A stretch of 64,000 nucleotides of DNA. Source: Hyphococcus flavus (lineage in GTDB: Bacteria > Pseudomonadota > Alphaproteobacteria > Caulobacterales > Parvularculaceae). The stretch covers positions 1,193,501-1,257,500 of the forward strand of contig NZ_CP118166.1 of assembly GCF_028748065.1 (NCBI RefSeq). Direction: 5' to 3'. The notes under the pieces are model-generated. The model ran no database searches, was not told the DNA's origin, and saw only the letters and a list, made by a program, of their open reading frames with translations. Every line of letters begins with the position of its first letter. Position 1 is the stretch's first letter. The translations under genes and the position numbers were made by a program. Shown piece by piece: positions 55,456-63,607 of this stretch.

Positions 55456-57309
55456 ATGCCGCAAGCCGGTGCTGATAACGGAAAATTCCGTGAACTGATA
55501 GTCGTCTGTGATGAAGTGGGCGTCATCCGTTTCGTATCACAAAGTTTTTGCAAGCTTTTTGGCGCTTCAGCCGAAAAATGGCATGGTCGTGAATTTGCGC
55601 CAGGGGGCAACGCAGCAGCGCCCGGTACGCCTGCGCGATACAAAACGCAGGCCCGCATCGGCGCCGTGGAGGTTGTTCTCGAATGGCTTGAGACCGCCTT
55701 GTCAGGCGGCGAACGCCTTTATGTCGCGACTCATGAATTCACCGACGCTGACGATGATAACAGTCGTCATGGTACAGATAATAATACTTCAGCACCAGAA
55801 AGTGGTGATCCAAAACTGCAATTGCTGGCAACCATGAGCCATGAAATGCGCACGCCGCTGAACGGCATCCTCGGCATGACGTCGCTTCTTCTCGACACAA
55901 CGCTTGAGCCAAATCAGCGGGCCTATGCAGAATCCGTGCGGGAATCAGGCGTCGCCCTCCTCGCCCTGATCAACGACCTGCTCGATTATTCAAAAATCGA
56001 AGCCGGACATATGGAAATCGAGCACGCCGAGTTCAGCACATCCATGATGGTGCAAGGTGTGGCGGAACTGCTTTCGCCAAAAGCATTTGATAAAAACATT
56101 GATATCGCCGCCTTTGTGGACAGCGCCATACCGGTGCAACTTAAAGGGGATGAAGCACGGCTCCGTCAGGTTTTGATCAACCTTGCTGGAAACGGCGTGA
56201 AGTTCACCGACACCGGCGGCGTCAGCATTGAGGCGCATCTCGATTCCGCCGCTGACGGCGTCGCAAAAGTCACGTTCGGCGTTCGCGATACCGGGATTGG
56301 CATTCCCCACGACAAACAAAAAAGCATCTTCGAAGAATTTGCGCAGGCTGAGTCCGACCTCGCCAGAAAGAGGGAGGGCACAGGTCTTGGCCTTGCAATC
56401 GCGCGTAAAATTGTAAGAGCCATGGGCGGCGATATCACGATCGCCAGCGCGCCGGGCAAGGGTAGCGCGTTCACTTTTACACTGGACCTTGCCTATGAAG
56501 GCGCGCTGCCGGGTGACAATAAAGCGTTTGAAACGCCGGTCGTCGTCGCCACGCGATCATCGGTGATGGCGCGCAACCTGAAACAACAGCTAAAGTCGAT
56601 CGGCGTTGGTGAAGTTCACGTGGCGGATTGCCCGAACGGCGCCATTGAACTGATGAAAGCGCATCGCGACGCCATCTTATTGAGCGATAGCGATATCGCG
56701 AATGAAAGCGCGCGGGCGTTGTCTGAGAAAGCCGCCCGGTCGTATGTCCTCGTTTCCCCGCAGTCGAGAAATCAGATCGCTGGTCTGCGCGAAGCTGGTT
56801 TTAACGGATACTTCATCAAGCCCATTCGCCAATCCTCCTTGTACAAACAGTTGTTGGAAGACAGCGAAGAAGCCCCGTTAGAGCTGACAACGCCTGTTCA
56901 GCAACCTCGTGAACGCAACTATACGGTGCTTCTTGCTGAAGATAATCAGATCAACGCCGTGCTCGCCACAACGATTATCAAGCGCGCCGGACATCACGTC
57001 GATGTGGCGCACAACGGGGTCGAAGCCGTCGAAGCCGTTTCTTCTCGTCCCTATGACCTTGTTTTGATGGATCTGCACATGCCGGAAATGGACGGGCTGG
57101 AGGCGGCGCGGCGCATCCGTAATCTGGACAGCGACATGCGGCGCGTACCGATTGTCGCCCTTACGGCCAGCGCCATGGCCGCTGATCGGCAAAAATGCAT
57201 CGCCGCAGGAATGGATGATTTCCTCTCAAAACCGTTTGAACCTGATGACCTCACCAATGTTCTCGGCAAATGGGGTGACGCGCAAAGCGCGTTAAGCGAA
57301 GCGTCTTAA
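55456..57309 (+). CDS. Hybrid sensor histidine kinase with two receiver domains
   Basis: The 617-residue soluble kinase has an N-terminal PAS-like segment (about 10-95, [21 protein letters not shown]), HisKA with His129 in [16 protein letters not shown], HATPase_c with [17 protein letters not shown] and the G boxes DTGIGIP and [12 protein letters not shown], then two receiver-like domains. The first (about 355-470) lacks the acidic pocket and phospho-Asp ([16 protein letters not shown]), so it is degenerate; the second has the phospho-acceptor Asp539 in [11 protein letters not shown] with an upstream AEDNQINAV. The layout resembles Caulobacter-type hybrid kinases. It lies 45 bases upstream of the AmpG-type gene. 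Confidence 0.92.
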   Translation: MPQAGADNGKFRELIVVCDEVGVIRFVSQSFCKLFGASAEKWHGREFAPGGNAAAPGTPARYKTQARIGAVEVVLEWLETALSGGERLYVATHEFTDADDDNSRHGTDNNTSAPESGDPKLQLLATMSHEMRTPLNGILGMTSLLLDTTLEPNQRAYAESVRESGVALLALINDLLDYSKIEAGHMEIEHAEFSTSMMVQGVAELLSPKAFDKNIDIAAFVDSAIPVQLKGDEARLRQVLINLAGNGVKFTDTGGVSIEAHLDSAADGVAKVTFGVRDTGIGIPHDKQKSIFEEFAQAESDLARKREGTGLGLAIARKIVRAMGGDITIASAPGKGSAFTFTLDLAYEGALPGDNKAFETPVVVATRSSVMARNLKQQLKSIGVGEVHVADCPNGAIELMKAHRDAILLSDSDIANESARALSEKAARSYVLVSPQSRNQIAGLREAGFNGYFIKPIRQSSLYKQLLEDSEEAPLELTTPVQQPRERNYTVLLAEDNQINAVLATTIIKRAGHHVDVAHNGVEAVEAVSSRPYDLVLMDLHMPEMDGLEAARRIRNLDSDMRRVPIVALTASAMAADRQKCIAAGMDDFLSKPFEPDDLTNVLGKWGDAQSALSEAS

Positions 57310-57354
57310 AAACCTGCCTTTATTTCAACGAAAAACGCCCGTAGCGTCGCGGCC

Positions 57355-58695
57355 ATGACAGAAAATATGCGCGCCGAAAAAGGCGAGAAAAAAAACCTGT
57401 TAAAGTCGCTGACATCATACTTGCGCGCACGCAGTATCGTTATGCTGCTGCTCGGTTTTTCTGCCGGGCTGCCTTTCTACATGATCTATCAGAACCTATC
57501 CCTTTGGCTTGCAGAAGCAGGGGTCGACAAGGGCGAAATCGGCTTATTCGCGTGGACGGGTTTTGCGTTTTCTTTCAAATTTCTTTGGGCGCCGGCAGTC
57601 GACAGGGTGCCTATTCCGTTTCTGGAAAAGTTCGTTGGCCGCCGCCGCGCGTGGATGGCGGCGGCGCAGATCGGCATCATGCTGGCGCTGATCGCCATGT
57701 CGGCGGCTGACCCGGCCGGTAATCTTCTTGTCATCGCCGCCATCGCTGTTGTTCTCGCCTTTGTCGCAGCGACCCAGGATATCGCCATTGATGCATGGCG
57801 CATTGAAGCGGCGACGGATGAAGAACAAGGCGTGATGGCGGCCATGTACCAATATGGATATCGGGTCGCCATCATGGTCGCTGGCGCCGGGGCGTTGATT
57901 GTCGCGGACAACATCAATTGGCCGGCCGCCTACCAGTTCATGGCTTTGTTGATGGGTGTGGGTCTTTTGACCGCCCTCTTCGCGCCAAAAGTGGAGGTGG
58001 GTGAGTACACGCCGCCGCCACGTGCGCCGCTAGCCGAGACAATGTCGAAATCCGTCATCGGTCCGTTTAAGGATTTCTTTTCCCGCTACGGCATGCACGC
58101 GCTTGTCATTTTGCTGTTCATCGCCCTGTTTCGCGTGCCTGATTTCCTGATGGGCTACATGACTGGGCCGCTTTACATTGATCTCGGTTACGACAAGACG
58201 ACAATCGGCGCCGTACGGTCAGGCATTGGTCTGTTCGCCACCCTCTTTGGCGTCTTCCTTGGCGGCATCATCGTTGCGAGGATGGATTACCGATGGAGCC
58301 TGATGTTCGGGGTTCTCTCGCAATCTCTTACAAATTTGATCTACAGCTGGCTGGCCCTGTCCGATGCGACGACCGGGGGTCTCGCGTTCGCTGTGGTCGT
58401 GGACAATATCGCCTATGGCGCTGCCGGGACGATACTTATCGCCTATATGTCGAGCCTGACGAACACAGCTTTCACCGCCACCCAATACGCGCTTTTCAGC
58501 TCTTTTTACGCCTTGCCGGGAAAGTTTGTTGGCGGGTTTTCAGGGTTCATGGTTGAGGCGTTTGGGTTTGCCTGGTTCTTCGCCATTACGGCGATCATTG
58601 GCCTTCCCGCCGCTTTGCTGATCTTCTGGTTAAAGGGATCAGACCAGTATGATCAATCAGCAAAGCCTGACGAAACGGCTGTTTCCTCGCCTTAG
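57355..58695 (+). CDS. ampG: AmpG-family muropeptide MFS transporter
   Basis: The 446-residue protein has twelve-plus helices of the MFS fold and AmpG motifs: SAGLPFYMIYQNLSLWLAEAG, FKFLWAPAVDRV, QDIAIDAWRIEAATDEEQG, YQYGYRVAIMVAGAGAL, and later FLMGYMTGPLYIDLGY. AmpG imports anhydro-muropeptides for peptidoglycan recycling. Alphaproteobacteria often have several AmpG-like paralogues with other roles, so the specific cargo is a family-level inference. It may be cotranscribed with the upstream kinase. Confidence 0.88.
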   Translation: MTENMRAEKGEKKNLLKSLTSYLRARSIVMLLLGFSAGLPFYMIYQNLSLWLAEAGVDKGEIGLFAWTGFAFSFKFLWAPAVDRVPIPFLEKFVGRRRAWMAAAQIGIMLALIAMSAADPAGNLLVIAAIAVVLAFVAATQDIAIDAWRIEAATDEEQGVMAAMYQYGYRVAIMVAGAGALIVADNINWPAAYQFMALLMGVGLLTALFAPKVEVGEYTPPPRAPLAETMSKSVIGPFKDFFSRYGMHALVILLFIALFRVPDFLMGYMTGPLYIDLGYDKTTIGAVRSGIGLFATLFGVFLGGIIVARMDYRWSLMFGVLSQSLTNLIYSWLALSDATTGGLAFAVVVDNIAYGAAGTILIAYMSSLTNTAFTATQYALFSSFYALPGKFVGGFSGFMVEAFGFAWFFAITAIIGLPAALLIFWLKGSDQYDQSAKPDETAVSSP

Positions 58696-58703
58696 GAAAC
58701 CGC

Positions 58704-59090
58704 CTAGCCGGCGGCGAGGCATTCTTCAAGATCGGGTTTTTCATCGCTTGTTCCTAAAGCCGTCGTGTCCACATGCGCGACCTGCGGCTTGCCCATTTCG
58801 TCAGGGTAAAGAATAAGAATCAGGCTGCAGGTGGACATTGCATATCGGCGATACTCGCCATCGCCTTCACGGCGGGAAAGCGCCGGAGCGCCGAACATAG
58901 CTTCCACTGTATCGACATCTGCGCCCAGAATATCGCCCAAGACATAAACCGGTTCGGCCGGTTCAAGCGGCGGCGGCACAACAACCGTTTCATCCGGTTC
59001 AGGCGAGCTGGCGCAAGCAGCGGCGGCAAGCATCAGACCGCCAATAAAAACACGTCTCGGGCTTGTTGCGTTCGAAAAGACTTTCGCCAT
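58704..59090 (-). CDS. Small predicted lipoprotein
   Basis: The product of about 128 residues from the ATG at 59090 has a signal ending in a lipobox (GLMLAAAACASS). After a Pro/Glu-rich linker comes a compact domain with VYVLGDILGADVDTVEAMFG, PALSRREGDGEYRRYAMSTC and LILILYPDEMGKPQVAHVDT. I recognise only a recurring alphaproteobacterial lipoprotein type of unknown function, probably anchored in the outer membrane. It is convergent with the AmpG-like gene. Confidence 0.75.
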   Translation of the reverse strand: MAKVFSNATSPRRVFIGGLMLAAAACASSPEPDETVVVPPPLEPAEPVYVLGDILGADVDTVEAMFGAPALSRREGDGEYRRYAMSTCSLILILYPDEMGKPQVAHVDTTALGTSDEKPDLEECLAAG

Positions 59091-59270
59091 CCTGTCTGCT
59101 CTCACCTGTTCCTCAAGCATTTGACCCTACGCACAGCCGGCGCCCGCTTCAATCGTAAGGCGAATGACATCGCCGCAAGGAAGGCCGAGCACTATGCCGT
59201 CCATACCTTGCTTCGGCACGGCCCCCTTCCTATAAGCCGCTCCTGTTAACACGCCCATAAGGATTTCCAG

Positions 59271-60269
59271 ATGCCGCAAACCGATCTCGACGTCATTGGC
59301 GTCGGCAACGCTATTGTCGATGTGCTTGCCAAGGCCGATGACGCATTTCTCGCCCAGCATGACATCGTCAAAGGCGGGATGGTTCTCATCGATGAGGAAC
59401 AGGCAAAATCGGTTTACGACGCGATGGCGCCGGGGGTGGAAATTTCCGGCGGGTCAGCTGCGAATTCCGTGGCGTGCGTCGCCTCACTTGGCGGCAAAGG
59501 CGGCTTTATCGGCAAAGTCGCCGACGACGCACTCGGAGAGATATTTCGTCATGATCTCAAAGCATTAGGCGTTGAGTTCTCAACCGCTCCGTTGCAAAAC
59601 GGCCCGGCTACGGGGCGGTGCCTGATCAACGTAACCCCTGACGCTCAGCGGTCCATGACAACCTTTCTCGGCGCCGCTGGCTACGCCTCTATAGACGATA
59701 TCGATCCTGACCAGATCGCCCGCGCCGCTATCATCTTTTTCGAAGGCTATCTCTTCGAACCGGAAACCCCGCGCCAGGCGTTTTATAAAGCTGCGGAGAT
59801 CGCACAAAAAAATAAACGGCGCACCGCGCTCACGCTTTCAGACAGCGGTTGCGTCGAACGTCAATTCGACGCCTTTAACGACTTCATTGATCAGCATATT
59901 GACATTTTGCTCGCAAATGAAACAGAGGCTGCTGCGCTTTTCCAGACCGGCGACATGAACGCCATCATTGAGAAAGCAAAAAACACGTGTGAGCTGACAG
60001 TCGTCACCCGCTCGGAAAAGGGCTCCATTTTGATTCCACGAGAGGGCGAAGTGATTGCCATTGATGCAGTGACGCCTGAAAAGCTCGAGGACACCACCGG
60101 GGCCGGCGATGCTTATGCTGCGGGTTTGCTATTCGGTCTTGCCCAAGGGTTTCCACTGGCGCGCGCTGGCGCTCTCGGCTCGCTGGCGGCAAGCGAGGTC
60201 ATCAGCCATTTCGGCGCCCGTCCGGCGCAATCACTAAAGGCGATGGCGCAATCCGCTGAACTGCTATAA
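59271..60269 (+). CDS. Adenosine kinase (PfkB family)
   Basis: The 332-residue sugar-kinase-fold protein opens with DVIGVGNAIVDVLAKADDAFL, has the substrate GGSAANSVACVASLGGKGGFIGKVADDALG region, and the catalytic motif LEDTTGAGDAYAAGLLFG. The alphaproteobacterial adenosine-kinase subfamily fits well; it phosphorylates adenosine to AMP in the cytoplasm. Ribokinase-like sugar specificity cannot be excluded by motifs alone. It is convergent with coaE with five bases between the stops. Confidence 0.88.
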   Translation: MPQTDLDVIGVGNAIVDVLAKADDAFLAQHDIVKGGMVLIDEEQAKSVYDAMAPGVEISGGSAANSVACVASLGGKGGFIGKVADDALGEIFRHDLKALGVEFSTAPLQNGPATGRCLINVTPDAQRSMTTFLGAAGYASIDDIDPDQIARAAIIFFEGYLFEPETPRQAFYKAAEIAQKNKRRTALTLSDSGCVERQFDAFNDFIDQHIDILLANETEAAALFQTGDMNAIIEKAKNTCELTVVTRSEKGSILIPREGEVIAIDAVTPEKLEDTTGAGDAYAAGLLFGLAQGFPLARAGALGSLAASEVISHFGARPAQSLKAMAQSAELL

Positions 60270-60274
60270 CCGCG

Positions 60275-60877
60275 CTAAGCTGTTGTAAGTCTTTCGATAA
60301 TTTCAGCGAAGACGCGACGGACCTGCTCCGTTGTATCGTCAATTGGCTGGTCTGTATCGATGATGTAGTCCGCCTTCTGACGTTTTTCAGCGTCCGGCAT
60401 TTGCAACGCCAGAATGGCGCCCAGTTTTTCTTCACTCATGCCCGGGCGGGAAAGGACGCGTTCACGTTGCACATCCGTTGGCGCACTGACAACCACCGTT
60501 GCGTCGAAGAATTTTTCCGTGCCGTTCTCGAAAAGCAGCGGGATATCCAAAACCGCTGCAGGCGCGCCAGCGTGAGCCGCTGTTGTCAGAAAAGCCTCGC
60601 GATCCTCTCCCACTAGCGGGTGCACAATCGCCTCAAGTTTTTGCAGTGCTTGCGGATCGTTCAGCACTTTTCCGGCGAGCAACGCTCGATCAATAGCGCT
60701 GTTCACGACCACGCCCGGAAATGCCTCCCCAATTGGCTCTACCGCGCGTCCGCCTTCTGCGTAGAGCCGGTGAACGGCGGCGTCCGCATCCCAGGTGGCG
60801 GCGCCAAGATCGGCAAACATCGACAAAACCGTCGATTTTCCCATGCCGATGGAGCCTGTAAGTCCGATTTTGATCAT
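60275..60877 (-). CDS. coaE: Dephospho-CoA kinase
   Basis: The 200-residue enzyme phosphorylates dephospho-CoA in the last step of CoA synthesis. The P-loop is [13 protein letters not shown] near residues 6-18, followed by the conserved [15 protein letters not shown] and [20 protein letters not shown] segments, and a lid with [16 protein letters not shown]. It overlaps aroE by four bases (ATGA-type), forming the conserved coaE-aroE-maf-ppsR block beside the origin. Confidence 0.96.
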   Translation of the reverse strand: MIKIGLTGSIGMGKSTVLSMFADLGAATWDADAAVHRLYAEGGRAVEPIGEAFPGVVVNSAIDRALLAGKVLNDPQALQKLEAIVHPLVGEDREAFLTTAAHAGAPAAVLDIPLLFENGTEKFFDATVVVSAPTDVQRERVLSRPGMSEEKLGAILALQMPDAEKRQKADYIIDTDQPIDDTTEQVRRVFAEIIERLTTA

Positions 60878-61731
60878 GTCCGCTCCCGACGGTCCAATTC
60901 TGCAATCAGATTCTGGCGCAAGTCATCATCGATCACCGCCTTACCGCCAAACCAGGTTTCAAACCCGGGCGCGGCCTGATGCATGAGCATCGCAAGACCA
61001 TCGACGGTCCGACACCCTTTTTCTCTTGCGGCTTTTAACAGCGGCGTTTCAAGCGGCGAGTAGACAATATCGGCAACAATCGCTTCTTTTGTCAGCAGCG
61101 CCAGATCGATTTCCAACGGCGGCTGGCCCGTCATGCCAAGGCTCGTCGTATTGATGAGCGCAGTCGACCCTTCGATAAATTTATTTCGGTCTTCCCATGA
61201 TGCGGATTTTAACGCAAAGACTTCCGCAAGGTCGTCAGCTTTTTCACGTGAGCGGTTCACCAAGGTTATGTCTGAATAGTCTAATTCTTTCAATGCATTA
61301 ACTACACCGCGCGCGGCGCCGCCCGCGCCAAGGACCAGCACGCGGCCGTTCCCGTTCGCGCCTTTGTCGCTCATCGCTTTGTAAAAACCATAAATATCGG
61401 AATTGTCGGCAAACGCCTTTTCAATCCGGAACGTCAGCATGTTCGCCGCGCCGGCGGCTTGCGCGTCATGGCTGCGTACATCGGCGTAGCGCAATGCATG
61501 TTCCTTATGCGGAATAGTGATGTTGACGCCTGCAAAACCGACTGCTCTGAGGCTGTCCACCGTCTTGGCGAAGGAATCGTAGTCAGGCTCGACAGGGATT
61601 GGAATGTAGTAACCGTCAATGTCTGCGCGGCGCGCCCAGATCGTGTGTATCAGAGGCGAAAGCGATTGCGATATAGGCCAGCCAATGACGCCAGCTAGCT
61701 TGGGTTCTGTATTTGGACTCTGTGCCGCCAT
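60874..61731 (-). CDS. aroE: Shikimate dehydrogenase
   Basis: The 285-residue enzyme reduces 3-dehydroshikimate in aromatic amino acid synthesis. Substrate-binding residues are in [16 protein letters not shown], the catalytic lysine is in [16 protein letters not shown], and the NADPH loop is [17 protein letters not shown] with the [12 protein letters not shown] segment. A late INTTSLGM motif and C-terminal [19 protein letters not shown] are normal. It is the second gene of the origin-proximal cluster, its ATG overlapping the maf stop by one base. Confidence 0.96.
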   Translation of the reverse strand: MAAQSPNTEPKLAGVIGWPISQSLSPLIHTIWARRADIDGYYIPIPVEPDYDSFAKTVDSLRAVGFAGVNITIPHKEHALRYADVRSHDAQAAGAANMLTFRIEKAFADNSDIYGFYKAMSDKGANGNGRVLVLGAGGAARGVVNALKELDYSDITLVNRSREKADDLAEVFALKSASWEDRNKFIEGSTALINTTSLGMTGQPPLEIDLALLTKEAIVADIVYSPLETPLLKAAREKGCRTVDGLAMLMHQAAPGFETWFGGKAVIDDDLRQNLIAELDRRERT

Positions 61732-62330
61732 CAGTAGTCCAGCGCCCCTTCAGCCCTTAATTGCGCCAGCAAAGGAAAAAGCGACAATCCCAAGATCGCG
61801 TAGTGATCACCTTCAACCCGCTCGAACAGGCGGGCGCCTAAGTTTTCAATCTGATATGCCCCGACGCTTGAAAGAATTTCAGGCCCCGCTTCCGCCAGAT
61901 AGGCGTCGATTTCATCCGGTGTCAGGGCGCGTAATCTGAGGATGGGGCGGTCAATATTACGCCAAATAATCTCGCCATCACGCGCCACGGCAATGGCGTT
62001 GATCAATGAATGCGCGGCGCCTTGCGTTTCCAGCAGGCGTTCGCGCGCATCAGCCATGGTCGCAGGCTTGTCATAGGGCCGACCTTCGTATTCCATAATC
62101 TGATCGGACCCTATGACGATCCCGCCGGTTTGCGCGGCCACCGCCAGGCATTTTGCTTCGGCTAGCCGCATAGCGAGGTCTTCGAGGCTGAGATTTTCCG
62201 CTTTAGCGGTGTGTTTGATGTCATCTTCATCCACACCTGGACGTACAATTTCAAAAGGTACGCCGGCGTTCTTCAGAATTTGCGCGCGTATGGCGCTGCC
62301 CGAGGCGAGAATGATGCGCGGCTTCGTCAT
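61731..62330 (-). CDS. maf: Maf-family nucleotide pyrophosphatase
   Basis: The 199-residue protein hydrolyses noncanonical nucleoside triphosphates. Its N-terminal motif is ILASGSAIRAQILKNAGVPF, where the usual SxSPRR has become SGSAIR, followed by the E-D-D motif PGVDEDDIK and IVIGSDQIMEYEGRPYDKP. The C-terminal YQIENLGARLFERVEGDHYAILGL motif is typical. It is the third gene of the cluster. Confidence 0.92.
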   Translation of the reverse strand: MTKPRIILASGSAIRAQILKNAGVPFEIVRPGVDEDDIKHTAKAENLSLEDLAMRLAEAKCLAVAAQTGGIVIGSDQIMEYEGRPYDKPATMADARERLLETQGAAHSLINAIAVARDGEIIWRNIDRPILRLRALTPDEIDAYLAEAGPEILSSVGAYQIENLGARLFERVEGDHYAILGLSLFPLLAQLRAEGALDY

Positions 62331-62339
62331 ATCAATCGG

Positions 62340-63218
62340 TTACTTGTTCTGTCTGGCGGAAAGTTTCGTCAGGATCGCCGCCGCTGTTTCTTCCACAGAC
62401 TTCCGCGTAACATCGATAGCGGGCCAGCGGTGTTTGGCGAACAGACGTTTTGCACGAAGCACTTCTTTTCGGATTTCATCAAGATCGGAATAGTCCTCGG
62501 CCGCGTTTTCGGCATTCATGCCCCCAAGGCGGCTCTGACGAATTTGCGCCAGTCGTTCCGGGCTCGCCACCAGCCCGACCACCATGGGTTTTCTCAGTGC
62601 AAAAAGTTCCGCAGGCGGTTCAGCAGTGGGCACAAGCGGCACATTTGCGGCTTTCACGCCGCGGTTCGCAAGATACATGCATGTGGGTGTTTTCGACGTT
62701 CGGCTGACCCCCACCAGCACCACATCTGCCGGTTCGAGATCCCATGACATCTGCCCGTCATCATGGGATAGCGTGTAATCGAGCGCCGCGATTCTCTTAA
62801 AATAGGCGTCATCAAGCTGGTGTTGAGCGCCTGGCCGTAAGGATTGTTCAAGCCCCAGAAAGTCGGTGAACGCATGCAGCAGCGGGTCAAGAACCGAGAT
62901 AGCTGGCGTTTGCAATTCACTGCAGCGGATTTCCAACAACCGGCGTAATTCCGGATTAAGAATGGTGTAAAGGACGAGACCGGGAGACGCCTCGATCTCC
63001 GCCAGCGTTTTTTCCATCTGAGAGCGTGAGCGTATCAGCGCGTAGATGTGCTCGAGCGGTTTTGCCGCCGCGAATTGCGACGCCGTCGCTTTCAACATGG
63101 CGTTTAACGTCTCACCAGTAGAATCCGATACAAGATGAACGTGAAAAAAGGTCGCCAGCGGCGCAGATTTTTTGCGCGTAGCGGTTTTCTCCTCAGGTTT
63201 CGATTCTGAAACGCTCAT
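62340..63218 (-). CDS. ppsR: Pyruvate,phosphate dikinase / PEP synthase regulatory protein
   Basis: The 292-residue bifunctional kinase/phosphotransferase regulates PPDK or PEP synthase by ADP-dependent phosphorylation and its reversal. Visible motifs are FHVHLVSDSTGETLNAMLKA near residue 28, the central VLVGVSRTSKTPTCMYLANRGVKAANVPL P-loop-like region and C-terminal AKHRWPAIDVTRKSVEETAA. No target enzyme gene is nearby. In Caulobacter the orthologue is the first gene on one side of the replication origin, with hemE on the other, exactly as here. Confidence 0.94.
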   Translation of the reverse strand: MSVSESKPEEKTATRKKSAPLATFFHVHLVSDSTGETLNAMLKATASQFAAAKPLEHIYALIRSRSQMEKTLAEIEASPGLVLYTILNPELRRLLEIRCSELQTPAISVLDPLLHAFTDFLGLEQSLRPGAQHQLDDAYFKRIAALDYTLSHDDGQMSWDLEPADVVLVGVSRTSKTPTCMYLANRGVKAANVPLVPTAEPPAELFALRKPMVVGLVASPERLAQIRQSRLGGMNAENAAEDYSDLDEIRKEVLRAKRLFAKHRWPAIDVTRKSVEETAAAILTKLSARQNK

Positions 63219-63287
63219 CTTGTGGAACCATAGGGGAAATATGTGCGCTTTCGCGAGAGCAAATCCGCACCGTTTGAAATCTTGCGA

Positions 63288-63338
63288 GTCATACCGGTTT
63301 GGCGCCCAACCTATTTTGAAAAGTCATACTGGTCATAC
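63288..63338 (+). repeat. Three GTCATAC direct repeats in the putative origin
   Basis: GTCATAC occurs at 63288-63294, 63323-63329 and 63332-63338, the last two nine bases apart, just left of the DnaA-like box at 63341. Exact 7-mers three times in 51 bp are unlikely by chance. They may be binding sites for an origin-specific protein. Confidence 0.6.
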
Positions 63339-63340
63339 TT

Positions 63341-63349
63341 TTATCCAGA
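63341..63349 (+). promoter_or_regulatory. DnaA-box-like site 1
   Basis: TTATCCAGA differs from the consensus TTATCCACA at one position. It sits next to the GTCATAC repeats within the ppsR-hemE interval. Confidence 0.6.
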
Positions 63350-63356
63350 ATTGTCG

Positions 63357-63373
63357 TACATCCATAGGATGTA
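63357..63373. repeat. Inverted repeat in the putative origin
   Basis: TACATCC at 63357-63363 and GGATGTA at 63367-63373 are exact reverse complements around a three-base ATA centre, a 17-bp operator-like palindrome with no assigned protein. Confidence 0.55.
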
Positions 63374-63457
63374 TTGAGCTTCCCCATGCTTCTTCACAGG
63401 CCATACCACGGGTTCCGCGTCATTTCGCGTGGTTTTCAGCAGCTTGCAGAAAACATA

Positions 63458-63469
63458 TTCCCTAGGGAA
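63458..63469. repeat. 12-bp perfect palindrome in the putative origin
   Basis: TTCCCTAGGGAA is a perfect 12-bp palindrome with flanking A/T, about 150 bases upstream of hemE. It may be a regulator site; no specific binder is recognised. Confidence 0.5.
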
Positions 63470-63496
63470 ATTTCTGTGAAAGAAATCATGAGGGAT

Positions 63497-63505
63497 GTTG
63501 GATAA
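63497..63505 (-). promoter_or_regulatory. DnaA-box-like site 2
   Basis: On the minus strand this reads TTATCCAAC, seven of nine matching the start of TTATCCACA. It is weaker than site 1. Confidence 0.4.
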
Positions 63506-63551
63506 ACTTCGCGCATTGCTTTTTCCCCGATATCCCGCCTGATTCCTTATA

Positions 63552-63566
63552 TTAACCCTTTCTTAA
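63552..63566. promoter_or_regulatory. CtrA box in the hemE/oriC region
   Basis: TTAA (63552-63555), seven bases, TTAA (63563-63566) is the full CtrA consensus. It lies 42 bases upstream of the hemE ATG, amid three GANTC sites (63541, 63567, 63597). In Caulobacter, CtrA binds the origin here to block replication in non-replicating cells. Confidence 0.75.
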
Positions 63567-63607
63567 GATTCCTTTATAGAAGATTAACAAGGAAAAGATT
63601 CTGAGTA

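Larger units (their letters stand above)
63219..63607. other. Putative chromosomal replication origin (oriC)
   Basis: This 389-bp gene-free region between divergent ppsR and hemE corresponds to Cori of Caulobacter, flanked by the same genes. It holds near-consensus DnaA boxes (63341-63349; 63497-63505), a perfect CtrA box (63552-63566), an AT-rich stretch at 63540-63600, four GANTC sites (63286, 63541, 63567, 63597), three GTCATAC repeats, a 7-bp inverted repeat and a 12-bp palindrome. No RNA gene or open reading frame explains it. The hemE promoter must also lie here. The origin call rests on synteny plus motifs; no exact TTATCCACA is present. Confidence 0.78.
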
